A stretch of 64,000 bases of DNA from Pedobacter sp. Leaf176 (GCF_001424305.1 NZ_LMPD01000006.1:130490-194489), one strand, 5' to 3'. Positions 37,466 to 46,363 are shown, counted from the first letter of the stretch. A program made the numbers and translations. Notes: generated from the letters alone by a model not told the origin.

Positions 37466-39052
37466 TTACTTTTTCATGAGTTTTAAAAGGACACCATTTG
37501 TCCACCCGAATCCATCCTGTAAGGGGTATTCACCGCCACCACCTTTGCTTGAAGGTTCGACCACATTATATTTTTCCATTAATTTTCCGGTTTCTTTAAA
37601 AACAGCAATATTTTGGTTTACCCATCTGTTTGTTATCGTATTGGCAAGCTTATTAAAACCGTAATTGTGTAAGCCCTGGATACTTATATATTGTAAAGGC
37701 GCCCATGCATTTGGTGCATCCCATTGCTCTTTAGTTGTCGTTAGCGTGGTAATCAGACCACCGGTTTTCAGAAAATCTTTCTCAATTCTTTCTGAAACAG
37801 ATTTTGCCTGTTGAGGCGTTGCAATTTTAAAGTAAAGTGGAAAAGAAGCCGCTAGGGTAATCTGGTTGGATAGACGCCTACTTTTCCAATTATAATCTGT
37901 AAAGAAATTTTGTTCTGGATTCCAAAAGTATTTTAAAATAGCGGCTTTTCTTCCCTTGGCTTTTGCCCTAAACAAGGCTGTTTTAGCCAGATTTCCGGAT
38001 TGTTTATTTGCTTCAGCTATTGCGATTTCAAGGTTGTAGAGTAAGGTATTCAAGTCCACTGGCAATATATCTGTTGTAATAATTCGGCTATAGCTTTTTC
38101 CATCGGCAAACCACCTGCTGCTGAAATCCCATCCGGACTCTGCCGCCGAACGCACATTACGAAGAAATACAGATGGTTGTTGCTTAGTCAACTTCGCAGC
38201 CTCATAATCTTCTCTATAAGATTCTTCACGAGGTTGATCGCCAGCATCATAATAACGGTTTAAAATCGTTCCATCAATTAGTTTTACAACATGATTTGCT
38301 GCCTGACCATTGTTTAATTGTGAGGCACCTTTCATCCAGAAATTATATTCCTTTTCCAGCACTTCTTTATAATCGCTTATTTTATTAGCTGAATTATGTT
38401 GGGTGAGCAGCTGAACCATTGCTGCAAAAAACGGTGGTTGGGATCGAGTTAAATAATAACTTCTGTTCCCGTTTGGAATAAAGCCATATTTATTTATCAG
38501 ATAAGCGAAATTATCAATCATATCTTTCATGATTTCTGTCTTACCCGCCTTTTGTAAACCTAACATGGTAAAATACGAGTCCCAATAATAAATTTCTCTG
38601 AAACGACCGCCAGGAACAATATAGGGTTTTGGCAGAGGTAACAATGACGTTGGAAATTTTGTAGCGGTATCCGGATTTCGCTTCAGAACCGTCCATAACG
38701 TATCCAAATGCTTTTCGATACCTGCATTGACATCAGATTGGTAAACAGCGTTATGATTTTCGGGCAAAGAGAAATATTTGTTAATAAACGCTTTTAAACT
38801 AAATTCCTTGAAATCTTTTTGTGCTTTATAAGCCGCCATTATTTCTGAAGGCTGCATTTTAGGAATCGCATCGGCGAAAGATTTACTGTCAGGATAAATT
38901 CTACCCCATTGTACCCGCTCAAATAAATCAGAGTAGGTTGCCCTCGGACTTAATTCGTTCTGCGCAAACAGCAGGCTTGAGGTAAATAAAAAACAAACAA
39001 ACATCATTGTTTTCAAGAAGCAGTGTTTGAGGTCTTGTTTTTGCTGACTCAT
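37466..39052 (-). CDS. treA: Periplasmic trehalase, glycoside hydrolase family 37
   Basis: A 528-residue protein from ATG 39052. A signal peptide (about residues 8-32, ending LLFAQ) is followed by the (alpha/alpha)6 barrel of family GH37. Trehalase signature 1 is PGGRFREIYYWDSYFTMLGL, signature 2 is QWDAPNAWAPLQ, and GGGGEYPLQDGFGWTNGV lies at the end. It hydrolyses trehalose to two glucose molecules outside the cytoplasm. The frame is open to 39199, but that extension reads as divergent promoter DNA and overlaps the next gene. It converges on the susCD pair, which may feed it substrate. Confidence 0.92.
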   Translation of the reverse strand: MSQQKQDLKHCFLKTMMFVCFLFTSSLLFAQNELSPRATYSDLFERVQWGRIYPDSKSFADAIPKMQPSEIMAAYKAQKDFKEFSLKAFINKYFSLPENHNAVYQSDVNAGIEKHLDTLWTVLKRNPDTATKFPTSLLPLPKPYIVPGGRFREIYYWDSYFTMLGLQKAGKTEIMKDMIDNFAYLINKYGFIPNGNRSYYLTRSQPPFFAAMVQLLTQHNSANKISDYKEVLEKEYNFWMKGASQLNNGQAANHVVKLIDGTILNRYYDAGDQPREESYREDYEAAKLTKQQPSVFLRNVRSAAESGWDFSSRWFADGKSYSRIITTDILPVDLNTLLYNLEIAIAEANKQSGNLAKTALFRAKAKGRKAAILKYFWNPEQNFFTDYNWKSRRLSNQITLAASFPLYFKIATPQQAKSVSERIEKDFLKTGGLITTLTTTKEQWDAPNAWAPLQYISIQGLHNYGFNKLANTITNRWVNQNIAVFKETGKLMEKYNVVEPSSKGGGGEYPLQDGFGWTNGVLLKLMKK

Positions 39053-39190
39053 ATCATTATATTTAAAATTAAAGCTAGTCAATTTTAGGCTTAATATTAA
39101 GCTGGTTGTATATAAGATGAAACATTGGATTGAGATTTTGGTTATCATCTGACGGTTTGCTTTTTTATTTACGACCAAAATTATAAAACA

Positions 39191-40579
39191 ATGAAACATT
39201 ACGACGCAGTCATTATTGGTGCCGGCCAGGCAGGAGTACCACTGGCAAAAAACCTAGCTAAAGCAGGAAAAAAAACGGCCATTATCGAAAAAAGATTTGT
39301 TGGAGGCACTTGTATAAATGATGGCTGTACACCTACTAAAGCCATGGTTGCTTCTGCAAAGTTAGCTTACCTGGCTAGAAATTCAGAAAGCCTCGGTGTG
39401 GAAACAGGGCATGTAAAAGTAGATTTCAAAAAAGTAATCGGGCGCAAGAATAAAATTGTAGACCAGTTTAGAGGTTCTGCCGAAAAAGGCATTGAATCGA
39501 CAAAAGGTTTAAAACTGTACATGGGCGAGGCGAAATTTACCGGCAAAAAAGAAATTACAATTTCACTGGAAAATGGTAAAGTGGAAGTCTTAACCGCTGA
39601 TTGGGTTTTTATAAATACAGGTGCAAAAACTATAATCCCGGATATTGAAGGACTAAGCGAAACAAATTTTTTAACTTCAACAAGTATTTTAGATTTGGAT
39701 GAAATTCCCGAACATTTGGTGGTTGTCGGGGGCAATTATATTGGTTTGGAGTTTGGCCAAATGTTCAGCAGATTCGGCAGCAAAGTAACCATTATAGAGA
39801 AGTCAAATTCAATTATTGCTAAAGAAGACGAGGATATTTCGACATCGCTTACTGAAATTCTTCAGGACGAAAAAATAAAAATACTAACTGACTCCCAAGT
39901 AACTAAGGTAAGGTCTATTAGCCAAAATGAAATAAGCGTTGAAATTCAGCTTGGTAAAAAAGAAAAGCAAATATTACAGGCAAGCCATATTTTAATTGCC
40001 GTGGGTAGAGCACCGCAAACAAAGAATTTGGGTTTAGAATTTTGTGGTGTAAAAATGGATGATAGGGGTCATATTCTTGTTAACCAAAAGCTGGAAACGA
40101 ATGTAGAAGGAATTTTTGCATTGGGCGATGTAAAAGGCGGACCCGCCTTTACCCACATTGCATACAACGATTATACCATTGTTTATCGAAATCTGATTGA
40201 GGGAACAAATTACACTATTGCAGACCGTCCGGTTCCATATTGCATGTTCACCGACCCGCAGTTGGGGCGGATTGGAATATCGGAAACTGAAGCAAGAGAA
40301 AAGAAAATGAACTATAAAGTTGCCATATTACCAATGTCTTCTGTTGCCCGGGGAATTGAAACCGGAGAAACAAAAGGCCTGATGAAGGCAATAGTAGATG
40401 TAAAATCAAAAAAAATATTAGGCGCCGCTATTCTGGCGTCAGAGGGTGGAGAAATTATGTCGGTTCTACAAATGGCTATGGAGGGCGAAATTACTTATGA
40501 TAGAATCAGGTATTGTGTTTTTGCACATCCAACTTATTCAGAATCACTGAACAACCTTTTTATGAAGCTAGACGATTAA
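39191..40579 (+). CDS. MerA/Lpd-like class I pyridine nucleotide-disulfide oxidoreductase
   Basis: A 462-residue flavoprotein. The N-terminal FAD motif VIIGAGQAGVPLAKNLAKAG is followed by the redox-active disulfide GGTCINDGCTPTK. The NAD(P)H motif is VVVGGNYIGLEFGQMF, the second FAD motif GIFALGDVKGGPAF, and the C-terminal HPTYSE supplies the catalytic His-Glu pair. It lacks the N-terminal heavy-metal domain and C-terminal Cys pair of true mercuric reductase, and no other mer gene is present. It sits 2 bp before an ABC ATPase gene at the head of the ergothioneine-type operon, so I infer that it reduces a small disulfide, perhaps oxidised ergothioneine. Confidence 0.88.
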   Translation: MKHYDAVIIGAGQAGVPLAKNLAKAGKKTAIIEKRFVGGTCINDGCTPTKAMVASAKLAYLARNSESLGVETGHVKVDFKKVIGRKNKIVDQFRGSAEKGIESTKGLKLYMGEAKFTGKKEITISLENGKVEVLTADWVFINTGAKTIIPDIEGLSETNFLTSTSILDLDEIPEHLVVVGGNYIGLEFGQMFSRFGSKVTIIEKSNSIIAKEDEDISTSLTEILQDEKIKILTDSQVTKVRSISQNEISVEIQLGKKEKQILQASHILIAVGRAPQTKNLGLEFCGVKMDDRGHILVNQKLETNVEGIFALGDVKGGPAFTHIAYNDYTIVYRNLIEGTNYTIADRPVPYCMFTDPQLGRIGISETEAREKKMNYKVAILPMSSVARGIETGETKGLMKAIVDVKSKKILGAAILASEGGEIMSVLQMAMEGEITYDRIRYCVFAHPTYSESLNNLFMKLDD

Positions 40580-40581
40580 AT

Positions 40582-41541
40582 ATGATCGAACTGATAGGTG
40601 TAAGTAAAAAGTATGGCGCCACTATTGCGGTAAACCAGGTTTCATTTAAAGTTAATGAGGGGGAGAACCTGGTGTTGCTCGGTACAAGCGGCTGTGGAAA
40701 AACAACCACCCTTAAAATGATAAACCGCCTGATAGAACCAGATGGTGGGCAGGTTTTAATAGATGGGAAAGATATTAAGCAACAAAATCCCGAAAAGTTA
40801 AGAAGGGGGATTGGTTACGTTATGCAAAATATCGGCTTATTTCCGCATTATACCATCGAAGAAAATATTTCTGTCATTCCGAAATTATTAAACTGGGAAA
40901 AAGATAAAACGGATAGAAGAATTATTGAGTTAGTCGATAAACTTCATTTACCAAAAGACAGTTTAAAACTTTACCCTAATGAGCTAAGTGGCGGCCAGCA
41001 GCAACGTGTCGGTTTAGCCAGGGCTTTAGTTGCAGACCCCTCTTTATTGCTTATGGACGAACCTTTTGGCGCGTTAGACAACGTTACCAGAGGCAGTATT
41101 CGCAAAGAATTTAAAGATTTAGAGGAATTAAAAAGGAAAACCATTGTGATGGTTACGCATGATGTGCAGGAAGCTTTTGAACTGGCAGACCGGATTTGCT
41201 TGATGGACAAAGGGGAAATAATGCAGGTTGGCACGCCAAAAGAACTGCTGCTTAATCCTTTAAACGATTTTTCAAGGAAGTTTTTAGACGGGGAGAGGTT
41301 GGCGCTCGAATTTAAAATGATACGCATTTCAGATGTTTGGGCAAATTTGCATGAAGCCTCCTATGTATCCGAGAACAGGTTTAGTCCTGAACTTAGTGTT
41401 TGGGACGCGATGGAAAAGTTACGTTCAGGAAATTTAAGTGAGCTGATTTTTGAGGATGAAAAAGGCGTTTTTAAAAAGATAAGCTTTGATATTTTAATGA
41501 GGGCATTTAACCAATACAAAAATACCAATCAACATGGATGA
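40582..41541 (+). CDS. egtV: ABC transporter ATP-binding protein, OpuCA/EgtV-like
   Basis: A 319-residue ATPase from ATG 40582 (MIELIGVSKKYG). A longer frame from 40513 overlaps the preceding gene and is not needed. Walker A is GTSGCGKTT (34-42), the Q-loop region is MQNIGLFPHYTIEEN, the signature LSGGQQQR, Walker B LLLMDEPFGALD, and the switch His is in MVTHDVQEAFE. The C-terminal ~90 residues resemble the single CBS-like tail of OpuCA-type subunits. It overlaps the permease gene by 8 bp. By sequence alone it would be called a betaine/choline transporter. The egtBD neighbours make an ergothioneine uptake role likely. Confidence 0.8.
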   Translation: MIELIGVSKKYGATIAVNQVSFKVNEGENLVLLGTSGCGKTTTLKMINRLIEPDGGQVLIDGKDIKQQNPEKLRRGIGYVMQNIGLFPHYTIEENISVIPKLLNWEKDKTDRRIIELVDKLHLPKDSLKLYPNELSGGQQQRVGLARALVADPSLLLMDEPFGALDNVTRGSIRKEFKDLEELKRKTIVMVTHDVQEAFELADRICLMDKGEIMQVGTPKELLLNPLNDFSRKFLDGERLALEFKMIRISDVWANLHEASYVSENRFSPELSVWDAMEKLRSGNLSELIFEDEKGVFKKISFDILMRAFNQYKNTNQHG

Positions 41542-43105
41542 GCAACAACAAACGCTATGGCAATTCATGTTGATGGAATCGGATAAATTACTTAACCAGA
41601 CTTTACAGCATATTGGCCTAACTTTCATTTCTTTACTATTTGCAATTGCGATAGGATTGCCATTAGGCATCTTAATTGCCAGAAAACGTGCTTTATCAGG
41701 TACGGTATTGGGTATAGCCGGCATTTTACAAACTGTACCGAGCATTGCCTTGCTGGGTTTTATGATACCTGTTTTGGGCATCGGCGCCAAACCGGCCATA
41801 GTTGCACTACTTATCTATGCCTTGCTACCAATTATCCGAAATACTTACACGGGAATTATAGGTATAGATAAACACATCATCGAAGCTGCCAAAGCCCTGG
41901 GGATGGATAAAGCTCAGATTTTATTTAAAATAGAATTTCGCCTTGCTATGCCGGTTATTTTAGCTGGTATCCGAACGGCAACAGTTATAAATGTGGGCGT
42001 GGCAACTTTGGCTTCGTACATTGCAGCAGGCGGTTTAGGTGAGTTTATTTTTGGTGGAATTTCGCTGAACAATACCAACATGATTTTGGCCGGCGCAATT
42101 CCGGCGGCCTTGCTGGCCATAGTATTGGATGCCTTACTGGCACTGGTTCAAAAGATGAATTTTAAAAACCTTCGTAAAACCTTAACGATTTTGCCCATTC
42201 TTTTGATAGTGCTAAGTGCATTTTACATTTTACCATCAGCTTATGGCTCAGGCCTGAAGGCGGGTTTTACCCCCGAATTTATGGGCCGGCAGGATGGGGA
42301 TTTAGGTTTGAAAACGGCCTATGGCTTAAAAATAAACACGGTCGTTATCAGCGATGCTGTGATGTATAAGGCGGCTTATACAAAGGAACTCGACGTAATT
42401 AGCGGTTATTCTACAGATGGCCGCTTAAAAGCTTTTGACCTGAAGATATTAAAAGATGACAAGGGCATATTTCCGCCTTATTATGCAGCGCCCATCGTGT
42501 TGCAGTCTTCCCTGGCAAAATTCCCTGGTCTGGAAAATACGCTGAATTTACTTTCCGGGAAGATTAGCGATTCAATCATGACCGACTTAAATTATCGAAC
42601 GGATTATCTACACCAATCGCCCGAACGTGTTGCAAAGGATTTCCTGGTAAAAAACAAGCTGTATAAAGTGCCTGGAAAGGGGCAGTCAGGAACGGTTAAG
42701 ATAGGCTCGAAAATTTTTGGTGAACAATACATCCTTGCAGAAATCTACAGCATGCTCATCAGGGGCAATACTGATTACCAGGTTGAAACCAAAACAGGCC
42801 TTGGCGGCACAAAAATTTGTTTTGATGCTCTACTAAATAATCAAATTGATCTTTATCCTGAATATACCGGTACAGGACTGCTTGCCATATTAAAGCCTGA
42901 TAAGCGCTTGGTCGCAGCGGTTATAACCAACAAAGACAAAACATATGCCTATGTTCGCACAGAATTTGTAAAAAAATATAAGATTAAATGGTTGAAGCCA
43001 ATTGGCTTTAATAATTCTTATGCTTTAATGATGCGGCAAAAACAATCGGCAGAACTCAATGTTTATAGCATAACAGATCTTAAGCACCATCTCGATAATA
43101 ATTAA
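41534..43105 (+). CDS. egtU: ABC permease fused to substrate-binding domain, EgtU/OpuCB-CC-like, with permuted binding domain
   Basis: A 523-residue fusion. Residues ~20-210 are a BPD permease with about five helices and the EAA loop EAAKALGMDKAQILFKIEFR. A further helix (217-235) leads to a periplasmic binding domain. In the OpuAC/ProX-like family (PF04069) the usual order is VKIGSK...YSITDL and then TPEFMGRxDG...ISD. Here TPEFMGRQDG (246-255), STDGRLKAFDL (293-303) and SGKISDSIM (341-349) come first, and VKIGSKIFGEQYILAE (388-403), DLYPEYTGTGLL (439-450) and YSITDL (511-516) come last, so the domain is circularly permuted. The start overlaps the ATPase gene, and the stop shares one base with egtB. 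Confidence 0.82.
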   Translation: MDEQQQTLWQFMLMESDKLLNQTLQHIGLTFISLLFAIAIGLPLGILIARKRALSGTVLGIAGILQTVPSIALLGFMIPVLGIGAKPAIVALLIYALLPIIRNTYTGIIGIDKHIIEAAKALGMDKAQILFKIEFRLAMPVILAGIRTATVINVGVATLASYIAAGGLGEFIFGGISLNNTNMILAGAIPAALLAIVLDALLALVQKMNFKNLRKTLTILPILLIVLSAFYILPSAYGSGLKAGFTPEFMGRQDGDLGLKTAYGLKINTVVISDAVMYKAAYTKELDVISGYSTDGRLKAFDLKILKDDKGIFPPYYAAPIVLQSSLAKFPGLENTLNLLSGKISDSIMTDLNYRTDYLHQSPERVAKDFLVKNKLYKVPGKGQSGTVKIGSKIFGEQYILAEIYSMLIRGNTDYQVETKTGLGGTKICFDALLNNQIDLYPEYTGTGLLAILKPDKRLVAAVITNKDKTYAYVRTEFVKKYKIKWLKPIGFNNSYALMMRQKQSAELNVYSITDLKHHLDNN

Positions 43106-44256
43106 TGAATCTTGCTGAAAAATACCTGAGCATCAGAAAATATTCCGAACAAATTTGTGAGCCTTTACAGACAGAAGACTATGTGGTTCAGCCAGTTGTT
43201 GACGTAAGTCCGCCGAAGTGGCATTTAGGACATACTACATGGTTTTTTGAAACTTTTATTTTAAAGGCTTTTGCACCTGGTTACCAGGTTTATAATGAAG
43301 ACTACAATTTTGTATTCAACAGCTATTATGAAACCATTGGCAACCGGGTAATCCGCACCGATCGTGGTAACCTGAGCAGGCCGGGCGTAAGTGAGGTTTA
43401 CCAGTACAGAAAATATGTAGATGAAGCCATGGCGGAGTTTTTAACGCAGGAACTGGACGCAGAGGTATATGAATTAATTATACTCGGCTTCAACCATGAA
43501 CAACAACACCAGGAACTGCTATTAACAGACATTAAATTTATCCTGGGCAATAACCCGCTATTTCCTGCCTACCATGCTGAAAAAACAGAAAGTGGCGCTG
43601 CGTCATCAGAAAACGAAGGATTTTTAACCATTTCAGAAGGAATTTATGAAATTGGCTACAGCGGATCGGATTTTTGCTTTGATAATGAGCTGAACCGCCA
43701 TAAGGTATACCTGAATCAGTTTTCCATAAGCCAGACATTGGTAACCAATCAGGAGTTTATGGCTTTTATGGATGATGGCGGTTACCAGAATTTTAATTAC
43801 TGGCATGCGGAAGGCTGGGATTGGGTAAACAGCAATCACATCGTTTCCCCGATGTATTGGCATAAGATTGACGGCAAATGGTTTAACTATACGCTTCAGG
43901 GACTAAAAGCAATTGACTTAAATGCTACTCTGACCCATGTAAGTTATTACGAGGCTTACGCTTTTTCCTGTTGGAAAGGCATGCGTTTGCCTACAGAATC
44001 TGAATGGGAGGTAGCCGCGCAACAGTTTAATTGGGGCGAACGGTGGGAGTGGACGGAGAGTGCCTACCTGCCTTATCCTGGTTTTAGTAAAGCACCGGGT
44101 GCCATTGGCGAATACAATGGTAAATTTATGGTTAACCAGAAGGTACTGCGTGGCGCATCTGTTGCAACACCAGAAGGGCATAGCCGCATTACATACAGAA
44201 ATTTCTTTCATCCACATTTAAGATGGCAATACACAGGCATACGCCTGGCCAGATAG
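43105..44256 (+). CDS. egtB: EgtB-like ergothioneine sulfoxide synthase (non-haem iron)
   Basis: A 383-residue protein with an N-terminal DinB-like domain and a C-terminal FGE-sulfatase domain, the EgtB architecture. The facial triad is His43 (KWHLGHTTW), His131 and His135 (NHEQQHQELL), with the same HxxxH spacing as mycobacterial EgtB. The FGE part contains LPTESEWEVAAQQF, RWEWTESAYLPYPGF and VLRGASVATP and ends FFHPHLRWQYTGIRLA. It joins hercynine to a thiol donor and makes a sulfoxide. It is shorter than the mycobacterial enzyme, and no egtA or egtC is nearby, so cysteine may be the direct donor. It begins on the last base of the previous stop (TAATG). Confidence 0.9.
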   Translation: MNLAEKYLSIRKYSEQICEPLQTEDYVVQPVVDVSPPKWHLGHTTWFFETFILKAFAPGYQVYNEDYNFVFNSYYETIGNRVIRTDRGNLSRPGVSEVYQYRKYVDEAMAEFLTQELDAEVYELIILGFNHEQQHQELLLTDIKFILGNNPLFPAYHAEKTESGAASSENEGFLTISEGIYEIGYSGSDFCFDNELNRHKVYLNQFSISQTLVTNQEFMAFMDDGGYQNFNYWHAEGWDWVNSNHIVSPMYWHKIDGKWFNYTLQGLKAIDLNATLTHVSYYEAYAFSCWKGMRLPTESEWEVAAQQFNWGERWEWTESAYLPYPGFSKAPGAIGEYNGKFMVNQKVLRGASVATPEGHSRITYRNFFHPHLRWQYTGIRLAR

Positions 44257-44262
44257 TATTTT

Positions 44263-45234
44263 ATGATGCTTTCTACAGAAAAAACAGCAATAAGCAGCAC
44301 TCAGTTTCTTCAGGAAACTCTGGAAGGATTACATGCCGAACCTAAACGCATGTATTCGAAATATTTTTACGATGAAACCGGAGACCAGATTTTTCAGCAG
44401 ATTATGGCTATGGAGGAATATTACCTTACAGATGCTGAAATGGAAATTATGAAGGACCAGGCAGATGGAATTGCGGATGCAATTTCAACCGATGGGACCG
44501 GCTTCGATTTAATCGAACTGGGTGCAGGCGATGCCACAAAATCCATTCATCTGTTACGAAAGCTATTGGAAAAAAAACACGATTTTAAATATTATCCTAT
44601 AGATATTTCGGAACATGTAATTGAAGAGTTAAGTGCAGGCCTGCCTGTAAAATTACCTTTGTTGAACTTCCAGGGGCTTAACGGCGATTATTTTGATATG
44701 TTAAGAAAAGCCTGTGAAATTTCAGACCGAAAAAAAGTGGTTCTTTTCATGGGTGCAAACATTGGCAATATGAGTGTTGGTGAAGCGCAGCAATTTTGTA
44801 TTAATTTAAAAGATATTTTATCACCGGAAGACATCCTGATTATAGGATTCGACCTAAAGAAAAATCCAAAACAGATATTAGATGCTTATAATGATAAATC
44901 CGGCATCACCCGCTCTTTCAACTTAAACCTGTTAAACAGAATTAACCGTGAACTTAATGGAACCTTTGACTTAGACGCTTTTGACCATTATGCAAGTTAT
45001 GATCCTGAAACTGGGTCCTGCAAAAGCTACCTGATTAGCTTGAAGAATCAACTTGTGCATATAGATGATGCAGAAGTGTCGTTTTCAAAAGATGAATATA
45101 TCTATATGGAGATTTCGCAGAAATATTCTTTATCTGAAATTGAAGATCTTGCCGATTCATCGGGTTTTAAAGTCGTTCAATACTTCTCAGACCGGCGACA
45201 ATACTTTGTAGATGCAGTATGGAAATTTGCTTAG
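44263..45234 (+). CDS. egtD: L-histidine N-alpha-methyltransferase EgtD
   Basis: A 323-residue SAM-dependent methyltransferase of the EgtD family. The opening PKRMYSKYFYDETGDQIFQ and MEEYYLTDAEMEIM are signatures of this family. The SAM motif is FDLIELGAGDATKS (81-94), and LFMGANIGNMSVGEAQQF follows. The C-terminal YSLSEIEDLADSSGFKVVQYF and FSDRRQYFVDAVW complete the fold. It trimethylates histidine to hercynine, the first step of ergothioneine synthesis. It starts 6 bp after egtB and is the last plus-strand gene of the five-gene operon. Its stop is 1 bp from the end of the convergent class V PLP enzyme. Confidence 0.93.
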   Translation: MMLSTEKTAISSTQFLQETLEGLHAEPKRMYSKYFYDETGDQIFQQIMAMEEYYLTDAEMEIMKDQADGIADAISTDGTGFDLIELGAGDATKSIHLLRKLLEKKHDFKYYPIDISEHVIEELSAGLPVKLPLLNFQGLNGDYFDMLRKACEISDRKKVVLFMGANIGNMSVGEAQQFCINLKDILSPEDILIIGFDLKKNPKQILDAYNDKSGITRSFNLNLLNRINRELNGTFDLDAFDHYASYDPETGSCKSYLISLKNQLVHIDDAEVSFSKDEYIYMEISQKYSLSEIEDLADSSGFKVVQYFSDRRQYFVDAVWKFA

Positions 45235-45235
45235 A

Positions 45236-46312
45236 TTATTCAATTGCAGCTAATAAGCGATATAAATCTTCCTCCGTATTGTAAAAATTAAAGGAAATCC
45301 TGGTGCCCGTACCGCGTGGTGAGCATAGAATTTTTTCTTCATTTAACCGGTCAGCAACGGCCTTCCCTAAGGGCAAACTAAAAATGGGTGATTGTTCTGC
45401 CCGCTCGACCATCCAGTCTGTAAGCAAGCCCTTAGCATGTAGAGCAACCCTGGCTTTTTGTGCCAAATTCTGATTTGCTTTTTCAATATAACTAAAACCA
45501 ACCTCATTTAAATAGTTTATGCCCTGGTTTAGTGTACCGAAATTTAAACTATCGAGGTGGCCGGGTTCTAAGCTAAGGGATAAATGGTCGCGTCCGCTCA
45601 AAAACGGTGCATTTGGCAAATTTAATTTTTTTCGATGTTTATATAGCTCGTTTTTAACTGCATCAGACAGGAAAATATAGCCATTTCCATAGCCACCTAA
45701 AAGCCACTTATAGCCGCTGCCAATCAACACATCCAATCCGGATTGCTCAAAGTTGAAAACGGTAGTGCCTAAGAACTGGGTGCCATCTGCAATTAAAATC
45801 AAGTCGGGGAAATTGGCTTTGAGGCTTTTTATAAAATCGCTTTGCATTTGAAGCCCACTGATGTATTGCACCATGCTAAACGCAAAAATTGTGGGTTTAA
45901 ATTTTTCAATTGCATTAAGAATATTTTGCTCTAAATCTGCATTAATTGGGATCTCTAAATACTCAAAGCCGATGCTTGTAACTGGATAACTTACAGAAGG
46001 GTAGTCTTCCTGCAATAATAAAAACCGTTGATTTTTATTCATTCCATTTAAAATGGCATTAAAACCTATAGAAAAGTTCGGACTTAAAAATGTATTTTCA
46101 ATATTTACTGAAAAACTACTGGAAAGGTTATATCTCAGTTCATCCAATACTTTCAGGCTGTCTGCCCTGAAAACACTTCCATTCTGAATAAAATCTTCAT
46201 CATGTTTTTTGCGCCAACTCGCAATTTCAGTCGACAACAAGCCTGAATAAGCCGTATTTAAATAAGTATAATTCTCAAGGATAGGAAAATTATTGGTAAA
46301 GTTCATATCCAA
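45236..46312 (-). CDS. Class V aminotransferase-fold PLP enzyme (EgtE-like candidate)
   Basis: A 358-residue fold-type I PLP enzyme of the class V/cysteine desulfurase group. ILIADGTQFLG holds the Asp (176) that contacts the pyridine nitrogen, and Lys202 in GSGYKWLLGGYGNGY is the Schiff-base lysine. N-terminal NYTYLNTAYSGLL and C-terminal SPRGTGTRISFNFYN fit the same family. No desulfurase-type catalytic Cys loop is visible. EgtE, the C-S lyase that finishes ergothioneine synthesis, belongs to this superfamily. This gene converges on egtD with a 1-bp gap, so an EgtE role is a reasonable inference. A kynureninase-like or other beta-lyase role is the alternative. Confidence 0.82.
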   Translation of the reverse strand: MDMNFTNNFPILENYTYLNTAYSGLLSTEIASWRKKHDEDFIQNGSVFRADSLKVLDELRYNLSSSFSVNIENTFLSPNFSIGFNAILNGMNKNQRFLLLQEDYPSVSYPVTSIGFEYLEIPINADLEQNILNAIEKFKPTIFAFSMVQYISGLQMQSDFIKSLKANFPDLILIADGTQFLGTTVFNFEQSGLDVLIGSGYKWLLGGYGNGYIFLSDAVKNELYKHRKKLNLPNAPFLSGRDHLSLSLEPGHLDSLNFGTLNQGINYLNEVGFSYIEKANQNLAQKARVALHAKGLLTDWMVERAEQSPIFSLPLGKAVADRLNEEKILCSPRGTGTRISFNFYNTEEDLYRLLAAIE

Positions 46313-46363
46313 AAATAGGCAAATTTAAACAACTTGATAAGATCTCTACTAGTGAATAGTCAA

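Noticed and set aside
39191..40579. Mercury-resistance operon
   Set aside because: There is no merR, merT or merP, and the reductase lacks the metal-binding domain and C-terminal Cys pair.
40582..43105. Plain osmoprotectant (betaine/choline) transporter
   Set aside because: The family fits, but the tight coupling to egtB and egtD makes ergothioneine more likely. Betaine transport remains the main alternative.
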